This document shows, piece by piece, positions 8,530-17,664 of a DNA stretch of 51,511 nucleotides; within the stretch, counting starts at the first letter, position 1; each line of letters begins with the position of its first letter. The stretch is from Roseovarius gahaiensis (GTDB lineage: Bacteria > Pseudomonadota > Alphaproteobacteria > Rhodobacterales > Rhodobacteraceae): positions 1-51,511 of the forward strand of contig NZ_JAAORB010000018.1 of assembly GCF_011601345.1 (NCBI RefSeq), given 5' to 3'. The translations under genes were made by a program, and so were the position numbers. The notes under the pieces were generated by a model. That model saw nothing but the letters and a program-made list of their open reading frames with translations. It had not been told where the DNA came from and searched no databases.

Positions 8530-9420
8530 ATGACCGAACAACAAATTCTGGATCTTCTGGCGTCAAACCTGATCTGGGTGCTTCTGGCGATCCTGATCTT
8601 TGTCGTGATTTTCAAAGGCATCCAGATCGTTCCGCAATCCGAGCAATACGTCGTCGAACGCTTTGGCCGCCTGCGCGCGGTTCTGGGGCCGGGGATCAAC
8701 TTCATCGTGCCGTTCCTTGATGTGGTGCGTCACAAGGTGTCGATCCTTGAACGCCAACTGCCCAATGCCAGCCAAGATGCCATCACCCGCGACAACGTGC
8801 TGGTCGAGGTTGAGACATCCGTGTTCTACCGCATCACCCAACCGGAAAAGACGGTTTACCGTATCCGCGACGCTGACGCCGCCATTGCCACCACGGTCGC
8901 AGGCATCGTACGCGCCGAGATTGGCAAGATGGACCTTGACGATGTTCAGGCCAACCGGTCCGCGTTGATAACAACCATCAAGGCGGCCGTCGAAGACGCG
9001 GTGGACAATTGGGGCATCGAGGTGACGCGCGCCGAACTGCTGGACGTCAACCTTGACGAAGCCACCCGCGCCGCCATGCTGCAACAGCTTAACGCCGAGC
9101 GTGCCCGCCGCGCCCATGTGACCGAAGCCGAGGGCAAAAAACGCGCCGTTGAACTGGAAGCCGAAGGCGAGCTTTATGCCGCCGAACAAACCGCCAAGGC
9201 ACGACGGATTACCGCCGACGCCGAAGCTTATGCCACCGGGGTCGTGGCCAAGGCGATTGCCGATAACGGGCTGGAAGCCGCGCAATATCAAGTCGCGCTC
9301 AAACAGGTCGAGGCGCTGAATGCCCTTGGCAGCGGTCCGTCCTCGCAAACCGTTCTGGTCCCCGCACACGCGCTAGAGGCCTTTGGAAACGCCTTTAACA
9401 TGCTGAAAGGCAAATCATGA
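8530..9420 (+). CDS. qmcA: Slipin/stomatin-type SPFH membrane protein (QmcA-like)
   Basis: The 296-residue protein has an N-terminal membrane helix (about residues 11-29) and an SPFH domain beginning IQIVPQSEQYVVERFGRL. A long Ala/Glu-rich coiled coil (ATRAAMLQQLNAERARRAHV onward) follows, then a conserved C-terminal segment. Proteins of this type form membrane microdomain scaffolds and are commonly paired with NfeD proteins, as here: the next gene overlaps by ATGA. The older label membrane protease subunit reflects homology to HflK/C, but no protease motif is present. The start at 8530 is the first Met before the membrane helix. Confidence 0.9.
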   Translation: MTEQQILDLLASNLIWVLLAILIFVVIFKGIQIVPQSEQYVVERFGRLRAVLGPGINFIVPFLDVVRHKVSILERQLPNASQDAITRDNVLVEVETSVFYRITQPEKTVYRIRDADAAIATTVAGIVRAEIGKMDLDDVQANRSALITTIKAAVEDAVDNWGIEVTRAELLDVNLDEATRAAMLQQLNAERARRAHVTEAEGKKRAVELEAEGELYAAEQTAKARRITADAEAYATGVVAKAIADNGLEAAQYQVALKQVEALNALGSGPSSQTVLVPAHALEAFGNAFNMLKGKS

Positions 9421-9689
9421 CAGAACTTTGGACATCATGGTGGGTTTGGCTGGCCGCTGCCCTTGGGCTGGCGATCCTTGAAACCCTGATCCCCGGATAT
9501 GTCTTTCTGGGCATCGCAATCGGCGCGGCCATGATGGCATTGATCGTGGCGCTGCCGCTGTCGATTGGCCTTGCGGCCATACTGGCGATTTTCGCGGTTC
9601 TGTCTCTGGTCGCTTGGTTGATCCTGCGGCGTGTGTTTCGGGCCCGCAATGATCAAAGCCGCGTCATCCATGACGATATCAATCAATAG
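9417..9689 (+). CDS. NfeD-like membrane protein (partner of slipin)
   Basis: The protein has 90 residues and is dominated by hydrophobic helices (WWVWLAAALGLAILETLIPGY, then two helices around residues 30-67). A short basic tail follows. It is the short membrane-only NfeD form that accompanies slipin genes and may bridge the SPFH scaffold. The C-terminal OB-fold found in longer NfeD proteins is absent. Start and stop of the pair overlap by four bases (ATGA), indicating translational coupling. Confidence 0.85.
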   Translation: MTELWTSWWVWLAAALGLAILETLIPGYVFLGIAIGAAMMALIVALPLSIGLAAILAIFAVLSLVAWLILRRVFRARNDQSRVIHDDINQ

Positions 9690-9834
9690 CCACGGCCGCC
9701 CCCTTTGCGAGCGGCATGGCCTACAAAGCCCATTACCCAAGGGATATCACCTGCTTTCATCCCGTCTAAATTGCGTTATGGTCGACGGCTAAGGTGCCGC
9801 CAGACACAACGGCAAAATCAAAAGGGACAGGCAT

Positions 9835-11247
9835 ATGACCGACATACCCGATCCATCGCAACAACTGCAATTCGGGTGGGAGGAGTGGATCTCGCTTCCG
9901 GATCTGGGCGTGCCCGCCTTACGGGCCAAAGTGGACACCGGCGCGCGCACCTCCGCGCTACATGCGTTTGACATCGAAACCTTTGGCCCCGCCAGCAAAC
10001 CCAAGGTCAGGTTTACCGTGCACCCGATCCCCGGGCGCGATGATCTGGTCATTCCCTGCTCGGCACCGATCATCGACCGCCGCGAAGTGACATCGTCGAA
10101 TGGCGAAAAGGAAATGCGCTATGTCATTGAAACCAATCTGGAAGTGAACGGTGACTGCTGGCCGATCGAAATGACGCTCACCAACCGGTCGACCATGCAA
10201 TCGCGCATGTTGCTGGGGCGTCAGGCGCTCAAGGATCATATCACGATCGTGGCGACCGACCGGTTTTTGCAGCCCGAGCTAAGCTATGATGTCTATCACA
10301 CCGCCAAGATGCGCCGCGAAGCGCCCAAGCGGTCCTTACGAATCTGCGTGCTGTCGCGCGAAGATAATTACTCCACGCGCCGCCTTGTCGAAGAGGGCGA
10401 AAAGCGCGGCCATTCGGTTGAGGTGATCAACACCACGCGGTGCTACATGGCCATCAACGCCATGGCCCCCGAGGTGCATTATGATGGCAAGCGCCTGCCG
10501 CGCTTTGATGCTGTGATCCCGCGCATTGGTGCGTCGATCACCCCCTATGGCACCGCCATCATCCGCCAGTTCGAAACCATCGGCACTTATTGCGTCAACC
10601 CCTCGGCTGGCATTACCGCCAGCCGCGACAAACTGTATGCCCATCAGCTTATGGCGCGCGCCAAGATCGGTATGCCCAACACCGCCTTTGCCGCATCGCC
10701 CAAAGATACAGGCAACCTGATCGGGCTGGTCGGCACCGCGCCTTTGATCGTCAAACTGCTGGAATCGACCCAAGGCAAAGGCGTTGTGCTGGCCGAAACA
10801 AAAAAAGCCGCTGAATCGGTGATCGACGCGTTCCGCGGATTGAAGGCGAACTTTCTGGTGCAGGACTTCGTAAAGGAAGCCGCAGGCGAAGACATCCGCT
10901 GTCTGGTGATCGGCGGCAAGGTTGTGGCGTCGATGAAGCGCACCGGCGCCGACGGCGATTTCCGCTCGAACCTGCATCGCGGCGGATCGGCCAAATCAGT
11001 TCGGATCACCAAGGAAGAACGCGACACCGCCCTGCGCGCGGCCAAGGCATTCAACCTGAACATGGCCGGCGTGGACCTTCTACGCTCGGAAAATGGGCCC
11101 AAGGTGCTTGAGGTGAACTCATCCCCGGGGTTCGAAGGCATTGAAAAATCCACCAACAAGAACATCATCGGAAAGCTTTACGACAACATCGAAGAGCGCG
11201 TGCGCCCTACCCCCGTTCGCCGCCGCCGATCTGCCAGATCCGATTGA
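9835..11247 (+). CDS. rimK: RimB-RimK fusion: retropepsin-like protease domain plus ATP-grasp glutamate ligase
   Basis: The product has 470 residues in two parts. Residues 10-155 match the RimB-like retropepsin family once called ATP-dependent zinc protease, with the DTGA active site at D34-A37 and LLGRQAL at 126-132. Residues 167-455 are a RimK ATP-grasp ligase, with [33 protein letters not shown] and [14 protein letters not shown]. RimK adds glutamates to the C-terminus of ribosomal protein S6, and in Pseudomonas the separate RimB trims them. Here both activities appear to be one polypeptide. The Arg-rich tail [11 protein letters not shown] is noteworthy. It is monocistronic as far as can be seen. 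Activity on S6 is inferred from families. Confidence 0.85.
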   Translation: MTDIPDPSQQLQFGWEEWISLPDLGVPALRAKVDTGARTSALHAFDIETFGPASKPKVRFTVHPIPGRDDLVIPCSAPIIDRREVTSSNGEKEMRYVIETNLEVNGDCWPIEMTLTNRSTMQSRMLLGRQALKDHITIVATDRFLQPELSYDVYHTAKMRREAPKRSLRICVLSREDNYSTRRLVEEGEKRGHSVEVINTTRCYMAINAMAPEVHYDGKRLPRFDAVIPRIGASITPYGTAIIRQFETIGTYCVNPSAGITASRDKLYAHQLMARAKIGMPNTAFAASPKDTGNLIGLVGTAPLIVKLLESTQGKGVVLAETKKAAESVIDAFRGLKANFLVQDFVKEAAGEDIRCLVIGGKVVASMKRTGADGDFRSNLHRGGSAKSVRITKEERDTALRAAKAFNLNMAGVDLLRSENGPKVLEVNSSPGFEGIEKSTNKNIIGKLYDNIEERVRPTPVRRRRSARSD

Positions 11248-11422
11248 AGGGCGTCCAGCCCGACACCTTCAAAACAGTGCGACCGTCGCGTCCTTTTGGT
11301 GCCTTTTGCTGCCGTGCAGCAAGACCGCATCCATTTGTTTTGCTTGCTGTTCACCGCGCCCCTCTGGACGGCAGGCCACATAAATCCTATATGTTTCGTC
11401 AGGAACACTGCAGGAGTCGTCC

Positions 11423-11785
11423 ATGACCCATAGCCCCGAACCGCTCGAAGGGACGCCGCTGATCGCGCCCTCCAGCACCGAACACCCGCTTTACGATCAG
11501 ATCGTTGAAGCGTGCCGTTCTGTTTATGACCCCGAAATTCCAGTCAATATCTACGATCTAGGTCTGATTTACACCATCGAGATCGACGGTGAGAACGCGG
11601 TGCGCGTGATCATGACCCTGACCGCACCGGGCTGTCCCGTGGCCGGTGAAATGCCCGGCTGGTTGGCCGAGGCGATCGAGCCGGTGGCCGGCGTCAAACA
11701 GGTGGATGTTGAATTGGTTTGGGATCCGCCCTGGGGTATGGACATGATGAGCGACGAAGCCCGGCTTGAATTGGGTTTCATGTAA
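11423..11785 (+). CDS. sufT: SufT / MIP18-family (DUF59) Fe-S assembly factor
   Basis: The 120-residue protein is a single DUF59 domain. YDPEIPVNIYDLGLIY and TLTAPGCPVAGEMPGWL contain the conserved Asp, Glu and Cys of this family, and the typical VELVWDPPW motif is present. SufT proteins help mature Fe-S proteins. The start at 11423 follows a CAGGAG ribosome site. SufA follows 29 bases later, so the pair is probably one transcript, though the main suf genes are not in this window. Confidence 0.88.
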   Translation: MTHSPEPLEGTPLIAPSSTEHPLYDQIVEACRSVYDPEIPVNIYDLGLIYTIEIDGENAVRVIMTLTAPGCPVAGEMPGWLAEAIEPVAGVKQVDVELVWDPPWGMDMMSDEARLELGFM

Positions 11786-11814
11786 TTACTTCAATAGATT
11801 GAAAGGGAAAGCTG

Positions 11815-12165
11815 ATGTTCGGAATTCCCGGAAAGCAGGCTGTTAGCATAACGCCAGCCGCTGCCACACAGATTGCAAAACTGATGGACAAAGACGGCCA
11901 TCAAGGGTTGCGCATCGGCGTCAAGAAAGGCGGCTGTGCTGGCATGGAATACACGATGGAATATGTGGCCGAAGTCGACCCGCATGATGAAGTGGTTGAA
12001 CATGAAGGTGCGCGGGTCATGATTGCGCCCATGGCGCAAATGTTTCTGTTCGGCACGCAGATCGACTATCAAACATCCTTGCTGGAATCAGGGTTTGTGT
12101 TCAACAATCCTAACGTAACCGAAGCCTGTGGTTGCGGTGAATCCATCAAGTTTGAAGGCATGTAA
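11815..12165 (+). CDS. sufA: A-type Fe-S carrier (SufA/IscA/ErpA family)
   Basis: The 116-residue protein contains the three Cys of the A-type scaffold: one in KKGGCAGMEY and two in EACGCGESIKFEG near the C-terminus. It binds and delivers Fe-S clusters to target enzymes. The N-terminus carries about ten extra residues before the usual SITPAAATQI. It follows sufT closely with an AGGGA ribosome site. Assignment to SufA rather than ErpA rests on context only. Confidence 0.88.
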   Translation: MFGIPGKQAVSITPAAATQIAKLMDKDGHQGLRIGVKKGGCAGMEYTMEYVAEVDPHDEVVEHEGARVMIAPMAQMFLFGTQIDYQTSLLESGFVFNNPNVTEACGCGESIKFEGM

Positions 12166-12216
12166 GACACGCCTGTATTCCACTGATATCAAAAGATAAA
12201 AAGGACGCTTAGGCTT

Positions 12217-12969
12217 ATGGTGCGCAAACTTGCCGCTGGCAATTGGAAGATGAACGGAACCCGCGCGGCATTGGCCGAACTGCAAACCTTGGCGCAAGCG
12301 CATGACAGCCCGTCGGTTGATATTTTGATCTGCCCACCTGCCCCGTTGCTATTTTCAGCGGCGGAGATGGTTAAAGGTCAGGCCATTGATATTGGCGCAC
12401 AGGATTGCCACCCGGCGGCCTCTGGAGCGCATACCGGCGATATCGCAGCGCCCATGATCGCCGATTGCGGTGCGACGGCCGTGATCCTTGGCCATTCAGA
12501 ACGACGCGAAGACCACAATGAAACCGACGATCTGGTGCGCGCCAAGGCGACGGCGGCCCATGCCGCGGGGCTGACCGCAATCATATGTATCGGTGAAACG
12601 CTGGCGCAGCGCGACGCGGGGCAAACCCTTGGTGTCATCGCCGCACAGCTAGAAGGCTCCACCCCCGACAGCGCCAAGGCAGACAACACCGTCATCGCCT
12701 ACGAGCCTGTGTGGGCCATCGGCACGGGTAAGGTGCCCAGCCTTGAACAAATCGGCGAAGTGCATGATTTCATGCGTCAAAGCCTATCCAAGCGCTTTGG
12801 CACCGACACCGCCAAGGGCGTGCGCCTGTTGTATGGCGGGTCTGTCAAACCCGCCAACGCGGCCCAGATCTTTGCGGTGGATAACGTTGATGGTGCCCTG
12901 GTCGGTGGCGCAAGCCTGTCGGAAGGTGATTTTACCCCGATTATCAAGGCCCTAAGCGACAACTCTTAA
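12217..12969 (+). CDS. tpiA: Triosephosphate isomerase
   Basis: The 250-residue (beta/alpha)8 enzyme interconverts dihydroxyacetone phosphate and glyceraldehyde-3-phosphate. Catalytic K11 is in GNWKMNG, H93 in LGHSERRE and E163 in [12 protein letters not shown]. The phosphate-binding [12 protein letters not shown] and loop 6 motifs are present, and length is normal. It ends 2 bases from the convergent Lrp-family gene. No partner glycolytic genes are adjacent. Confidence 0.97.
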   Translation: MVRKLAAGNWKMNGTRAALAELQTLAQAHDSPSVDILICPPAPLLFSAAEMVKGQAIDIGAQDCHPAASGAHTGDIAAPMIADCGATAVILGHSERREDHNETDDLVRAKATAAHAAGLTAIICIGETLAQRDAGQTLGVIAAQLEGSTPDSAKADNTVIAYEPVWAIGTGKVPSLEQIGEVHDFMRQSLSKRFGTDTAKGVRLLYGGSVKPANAAQIFAVDNVDGALVGGASLSEGDFTPIIKALSDNS

Positions 12970-12971
12970 GG

Positions 12972-13433
12972 TCATAACGGCAGGTGCGTGGTGGATTTGA
13001 TTTCCTCCATCGACAAAAGCGCTGTGACGTTGTGCACTTTCACCTCGGAAATTAGCGCCTGATAGAAGCTGTCATAAGCGCGGGCATTGGCCACACGCAC
13101 CTTTAGGATGTAGTCGATATCACCTGCCAGCCGGTGGGCCTCTTGCACCTCGTCGCGATCCAGCAGCGCCTTGAGGAATTTCGCCTGCCAGTCTGCATCA
13201 TGCTCGGACGTGCGGATCAGCACGAAAAAGCACGCCTCGAATCCAAGCGTCTCGGCATCCAGCAAAAATGTCTGTTGCTTGATGATTCCCGCATCGCGCA
13301 TTTTGCGAATCCTGTTCCAGACAGGGGTCTTGGAACTGCCCACAATCTTGGCGATTTCGTCCAAAGATTGGCCGCCGTCGCGCTGCAGCTGCACAAGAAT
13401 TTTCCGATCCAGATCGTCGATACGAACAGTCAT
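12972..13433 (-). CDS. Lrp/AsnC-family transcriptional regulator
   Basis: The start is set at 13433 (MTVRIDDLDRKILVQLQRDG), the standard family N-terminus, rather than at an ATG 57 bases further upstream; the product is 153 residues. Residues about 6-60 form the helix-turn-helix (LDEIAKIVGSSKTPVWNRIRKM). The rest is the RAM ligand-binding domain ending in TTHLPL. It is divergent from cysG and the sulfate reduction genes, a fixed neighbourhood in Rhodobacteraceae, so control of that operon and of itself is likely. The ligand is unknown. Confidence 0.9.
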   Translation of the reverse strand: MTVRIDDLDRKILVQLQRDGGQSLDEIAKIVGSSKTPVWNRIRKMRDAGIIKQQTFLLDAETLGFEACFFVLIRTSEHDADWQAKFLKALLDRDEVQEAHRLAGDIDYILKVRVANARAYDSFYQALISEVKVHNVTALLSMEEIKSTTHLPL

Positions 13434-13477
13434 TTTATGTGTCACCTTTTTGTGGAACGCCCCCATACCAATCCGCC

Positions 13478-13494
13478 ATTTTTGGAACAAAAAT
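13478..13494. promoter_or_regulatory. 17-base dyad in the lrp-cysG divergent region, candidate operator
   Basis: ATTTTTG-gaa-CAAAAAT is a perfect 7-bp inverted repeat with a 3-base centre. It begins 45 bases upstream of the Lrp-family start. A second shorter dyad, GGAA-TAT-TTCC, is at 13527-13537, nearer to cysG. AT-rich dyads of this size are typical Lrp/AsnC binding sites. The assignment is inferred from symmetry and position. Confidence 0.45.
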
Positions 13495-13578
13495 CCTTAT
13501 TGTCGTAGGTATATGGCAATTTATCGGGAATATTTCCTATATTCACAGCAAGGTCAATCAAGTTTCCGGGGTGGTCCC

Positions 13579-14973
13579 ATGCAGCATTTTCCAATTTTCA
13601 TGTCAGTCGCGGGCCGGCGGATCGTGGTCGCAGGCGGCGGCGATGCGGCGGTTGCGAAATTGCGCCTTCTGCTAAAGACCGAGGCGCGGCTGAACGTTTT
13701 CAGCACGCACCCAGCCCCGGAGATCGAAAGCTGGGCCAATGATCATCGCATGACACTCTACCGGCGGGATTTGGCCCCCGGTGACACGCTCTGCGCGGCG
13801 CTGTTCTACGGCGCCAACGAAGACGCGGCCGAGGATGCGCGCACCGCAGCCATCGCGCGTGCGGATGGCGCGTTGGTGAATATCGTGGACAACCTGCAAG
13901 ACAGCCAGTTCATCACCCCGGCCATCGTGGACCGCGACCCCGTGACCGTGGCCATCGGCACCGAAGGGGCCGCCCCCGTGCTGGCCCGTGCGATCAAGGC
14001 CGATTTGGAGGAAAAACTTCCTTCAACCCTTGGGACGTTGGCCCGGATCGGCAAGGCGTTTCGAAAAATGGCCGACGTTTTGCCCATGGGTCGCGCGCGT
14101 CGTGACTTTTGGGCTGAATATTACTTTCACGCGGGGCCACATGCCGTCACGACCGGTGGCGAAAACGACGTGAAGGATAGCTTGCAAACCCTTTTGAAAA
14201 AACACTTAACCGCCGCGGAAACGCCGGGGCATGTGGCCTTTGTCGGGGCTGGTCCGGGCGATCCGGAGTTGCTGACACTCAAGGCACGCAAAGCCCTTGA
14301 TGCGGCGGATGTGGTGATTCATGACAGGTTGGTCACCCCGGATATCCTAGAGCTTGCCCGCCGCGAAGCCACGGTGATTGATGTGGGCAAACAAGGATTT
14401 GGCCCGGCGATGGCGCAGGACAAGATCAACCAGTTGATCGTCGCCCATGCCTTGGACGGCGCGCAGGTTGTTCGGCTCAAAGGTGGCGATCCCACGGTAT
14501 TCGGGCGGCTGGACGAAGAGATCGCAGCGCTTGAGGACGCCGGGATCGGCTGGCACATCGTGCCCGGCATCACCGCCGCGTCGGCCAGCGTTGCAGCCAT
14601 GGGCCAAAGCCTAACCCAACGGGGCCGCAACAGCGCCGTTCGCCTACTGACCGGGCATGACATGAAAGGCTTTGCCGATCACGATTGGCAAACGCTGGCC
14701 CGGTCCGGCGAGGTTGCCGCGATTTACATGGGCAAGAAATCGGCCCGCTTCATCCAAGGCCGCCTGATCATGCACGGGGCCGACCGCGTCACGCCGGTCA
14801 CGGTGATCGAAAACGCATCGCGCCCCGATCAACGCTGTCTGGCCACCACATTGGAAACCATGGCGCAGGATCTTTCGGATGCGTCAATCACCGGGCCTGC
14901 CTTGCTGGTTTATGGCTTGGCCCCACGTGCCGCACAGGCGGCCCTTTCCTCTTTGAAACAGGAGCTTGCCTGA
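13579..14973 (+). CDS. cysG: Sirohaem synthase, fused Met8-like and SUMT domains
   Basis: The 464-residue bifunctional enzyme begins at ATG 13579; the open frame upstream overlaps the regulator and is not coding. Residues 1-205 are the NAD-dependent dehydrogenase/ferrochelatase part (VAGRRIVVAGGGDAAVAKLRLL). Residues about 220-460 are the SAM-dependent uroporphyrinogen III methyltransferase (VAFVGAGPGDPELLTLKA, VVRLKGGDPTVFGR, VPGITAASA). It makes sirohaem, the cofactor of the sulfite reductase encoded downstream. It heads the cysG-DUF2849-cysI-cysH-DUF934 operon, whose genes overlap or nearly touch. Confidence 0.94.
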   Translation: MQHFPIFMSVAGRRIVVAGGGDAAVAKLRLLLKTEARLNVFSTHPAPEIESWANDHRMTLYRRDLAPGDTLCAALFYGANEDAAEDARTAAIARADGALVNIVDNLQDSQFITPAIVDRDPVTVAIGTEGAAPVLARAIKADLEEKLPSTLGTLARIGKAFRKMADVLPMGRARRDFWAEYYFHAGPHAVTTGGENDVKDSLQTLLKKHLTAAETPGHVAFVGAGPGDPELLTLKARKALDAADVVIHDRLVTPDILELARREATVIDVGKQGFGPAMAQDKINQLIVAHALDGAQVVRLKGGDPTVFGRLDEEIAALEDAGIGWHIVPGITAASASVAAMGQSLTQRGRNSAVRLLTGHDMKGFADHDWQTLARSGEVAAIYMGKKSARFIQGRLIMHGADRVTPVTVIENASRPDQRCLATTLETMAQDLSDASITGPALLVYGLAPRAAQAALSSLKQELA

Positions 14974-14974
14974 C

Positions 14975-15283
14975 ATGCCCCAAGCCTTCACACCCAAAGT
15001 TGTCACCGCCAATGCCCTGCTAGAGGGCGATGTTGTCTATCAAACCAGCGATGATCGCTGGACGCGGCATCTGTCTCAGGCCGAAGTGATCACCGATGAG
15101 GCCAACGCAAACCTGCGTCTGTTGATGGCCGAAGGTCAGCCAGACGAAGTGGTCGGGGTGTATCTGGCCGATGTCACACCCGGCCCGGATGGTCCCGAAC
15201 CCACCCATTTCCGCGAGGAGTTTCGCCGCACAGGCCCCTCGAACTATGCCCATGGCAAACAAGCGGAGCCCGCAGATGTATAA
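14975..15283 (+). CDS. DUF2849 protein of the sulfite reductase operon
   Basis: The 102-residue protein starts at ATG 14975, 1 base after the cysG stop; a TTG six residues... further upstream inside cysG is not preferred. It reads FTPKVVTANALLEGDVVYQT and GDDRW-like, VGVYLADV segments conserved in DUF2849. This family is found almost only between cysG and cysI in Alphaproteobacteria, so a role in sirohaem delivery or sulfite reductase maturation is plausible but unproven. Its last 8 bases overlap the cysI start. Confidence 0.85.
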   Translation: MPQAFTPKVVTANALLEGDVVYQTSDDRWTRHLSQAEVITDEANANLRLLMAEGQPDEVVGVYLADVTPGPDGPEPTHFREEFRRTGPSNYAHGKQAEPADV

Positions 15284-16943
15284 TTATTCCGAATTTGATG
15301 CCGCCTTTGTGGCCGAACGCAACCGTCAGTTTCGCCAGCAGGTCGAACGCCGTATCAGCGGCGCATTGACCGAAGACGAATTCAAGCCGCTGCGCCTGAT
15401 GAATGGCCTCTATCTGCAATTGCATGCCTACATGCTGCGCGTGGCGATTCCCTATGGCACGCTTGACAGTGCCAAGATGCGGCAACTGGCCTATATCGCC
15501 GAGCGGTGGGACAAGGGCTATGGCCATTTCACCACCCGGCAAAACATCCAGTATAACTGGCCGAAACTGCGCGATGTGCCGGATATGCTGGAGGCTTTGG
15601 CCCAGGTCGAGATGCACGCCATTCAGACCAGCGGTAACACCATCCGCAATGTCACCGCCGACCATTTCGCCGGGGCCGCTGCCGATGAAATCGCCGATCC
15701 GCGCCCGGTGGCCGAATTGATCCGGCAATGGTCCACCGATCACCCCGAATTTCAATTCCTGCCCCGCAAGTTCAAGATTGCCGTCACCGGCAGCCCAAAT
15801 GACCGTGCGGTGATTAAGGCGCATGACATTGGCCTGCAAATTGTTGATAGGGACGGTCAGCAGGGCTACCGCGTGATTGTGGGCGGTGGTCTGGGCCGAA
15901 CGCCGATGATCGGCAAAATCTTGGCCGAGTTCATCACCCAAGACGATCTTTTGCCCTATCTGGATTCCGTCGTCAGCGTCTGGAATCAGATCGGGCGGCG
16001 CGACAACAAGTATAAATCCCGCATCAAGATCACCGTGCATGAACACGGGATCGACGATATTCGCCAGCGGGTGGAGGCGCGGTTTGCGCTGGTTCGCCCC
16101 AGCTTTGGTGGAATTGACGTGGCTTTATTCGATCAGATCAAAGCCGCCTTTGCGCCGCCGGCTTTTCGCAGCGCTAGCACAGACGATTACCAGACGGCCT
16201 ATAGCGCCGATCCGGTCTTTCGGGCGTGGTGCGACACGAACTTGGCCGACCATCGCGCGCCGGGCTATGCCATCGTGCAGATCAGCCTCAAGGCGCATGG
16301 CGCAACACCGGGCGACGCCACGGCGGACCAGATGCGCGTGCTGGCCGATTTAGCCGAGTTTTACGGCCATGACGAATTGCGCATCAGCCATGAGCAGAAC
16401 GTGATTCTGCCACATGTCCACAAATCCGATTTGCCCGCCGTGCATGGCATCTTGAAAAAGCACGGGCTGGCTACCGCGAATATCGGGCTGATTTCCGATA
16501 TCATCGCCTGCCCCGGCATGGATTACTGCGCCTTGGCAACGGCGCGGTCGATCCCGATTGCACAGCAAATCGCCACACGGTTTGACGAATTGAAGCTGGA
16601 GCATGAGATCGGCGATCTGAAGATCAAGATTTCGGGCTGCATCAATGCCTGCGGGCATCACCATGTCGGGCATATCGGGATTCTTGGCCTCGACCGGGCG
16701 GGTGTGGAAAACTACCAAGTCACGCTTGGCGGCGACCACACGCAGGACGCCGCCCTTGGGCAGCGCACCGGGCCGGGGTTTTCCGCCGACGAGATCATCC
16801 CCGCGATTGAGCGTATCGTTTATACCTATCTTGAGAATCGCCACGAGGCGTCCGAGCCGTTCCTGCAGACCTTTCGCCGGATTGGCATGGCCCCCTTCAA
16901 GGCGGCCCTTTATGACAAGGTCAACGCCTATGCCGCGCAGTGA
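15276..16943 (+). CDS. cysI: Sulfite reductase haemoprotein (nitrite/sulfite reductase family)
   Basis: The 555-residue protein, starting at ATG 15276 (MYNYSEFDAAFVAERNRQF), holds two ferredoxin-like half-domains and the sirohaem/4Fe-4S site. The cluster ligands are the Cys of CPGMDYCALA and of CINACGHHHVGHIG. The reaction is six-electron reduction of sulfite to sulfide. The ferredoxin-NADP reductase gene downstream suggests electrons come from ferredoxin or a flavoprotein rather than a CysJ partner, which is absent. It overlaps both neighbours, so translation is coupled. Confidence 0.93.
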   Translation: MYNYSEFDAAFVAERNRQFRQQVERRISGALTEDEFKPLRLMNGLYLQLHAYMLRVAIPYGTLDSAKMRQLAYIAERWDKGYGHFTTRQNIQYNWPKLRDVPDMLEALAQVEMHAIQTSGNTIRNVTADHFAGAAADEIADPRPVAELIRQWSTDHPEFQFLPRKFKIAVTGSPNDRAVIKAHDIGLQIVDRDGQQGYRVIVGGGLGRTPMIGKILAEFITQDDLLPYLDSVVSVWNQIGRRDNKYKSRIKITVHEHGIDDIRQRVEARFALVRPSFGGIDVALFDQIKAAFAPPAFRSASTDDYQTAYSADPVFRAWCDTNLADHRAPGYAIVQISLKAHGATPGDATADQMRVLADLAEFYGHDELRISHEQNVILPHVHKSDLPAVHGILKKHGLATANIGLISDIIACPGMDYCALATARSIPIAQQIATRFDELKLEHEIGDLKIKISGCINACGHHHVGHIGILGLDRAGVENYQVTLGGDHTQDAALGQRTGPGFSADEIIPAIERIVYTYLENRHEASEPFLQTFRRIGMAPFKAALYDKVNAYAAQ

Positions 16944-17664
16944 TCTAGCCCCCCGCGTGGCGCGGCTGAACGCGCGCTATCGCCACCATTCGGCGACCGC
17001 CGTTCTGGAACACGCGTTGCATGATCCAGACGCGGGGTCGCTGGCGCTGGTCTCAAGCTTCGGGGCGGAATCGGTGGTGTTGCTGCATATGGTATCGGTC
17101 GCACGCCGTGACACGCCGGTTATCTTTATCGACACGCAGATGCTGTTTGCCGAAACGCTGGTCTATCAACAGGAATTGGCCGAGAGATTGAACCTGAGCG
17201 ATTTGCGGATCATCCGCGCTTGGGACGCCGAGTTGCAGCGGCACGATCCTGACGGCCGCTTGCATCAAACCGCCCCCGACGCCTGCTGCGCTTTGCGCAA
17301 GACCCAGCCATTGCAAGACGCCTTGGCCGGTTTCGACGGCTGGATCACCGGGCGTAAACGCTATCAGGGCAACAGCCGCGCCGATCTGGAGTTTTTCGAG
17401 GTCGAGGACGCCACCGGCCGGATCAAGGTGAATCCGCTGGCCCATTGGGCCCCCGAAGACCTGCGCAGCTACATGGAGGAAAACCGCCTGCCCCGTCATC
17501 CGCTGGTGGCCAAGGGCTATCCGTCCATCGGCTGCGCGCCCTGCACCTCTCGCGTGCAAAATGGTGAAGATCCCCGCTCGGGCCGCTGGCGTGGGCAACA
17601 GAAAACAGAATGCGGCATTCATTTCGTCAACGGCAAGATTGTCCGCCAAGGAGAAAACGCATGA
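16930..17664 (+). CDS. cysH: Assimilatory adenylyl-sulfate (APS) reductase
   Basis: The 244-residue protein starts at ATG 16930 inside the cysI end (14-base overlap); the longer frame upstream is antisense-like shadow of cysI. The paired Cys motif DACCALRK and the pair GCAPC are the 4Fe-4S ligands of APS reductases, missing in true PAPS reductases. The catalytic Cys lies in KTECGIH near the C-terminus. It reduces APS to sulfite with thioredoxin. No APS kinase would therefore be needed for this route. The stop overlaps the next start by ATGA. Confidence 0.92.
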   Translation: MPRSDLAPRVARLNARYRHHSATAVLEHALHDPDAGSLALVSSFGAESVVLLHMVSVARRDTPVIFIDTQMLFAETLVYQQELAERLNLSDLRIIRAWDAELQRHDPDGRLHQTAPDACCALRKTQPLQDALAGFDGWITGRKRYQGNSRADLEFFEVEDATGRIKVNPLAHWAPEDLRSYMEENRLPRHPLVAKGYPSIGCAPCTSRVQNGEDPRSGRWRGQQKTECGIHFVNGKIVRQGENA

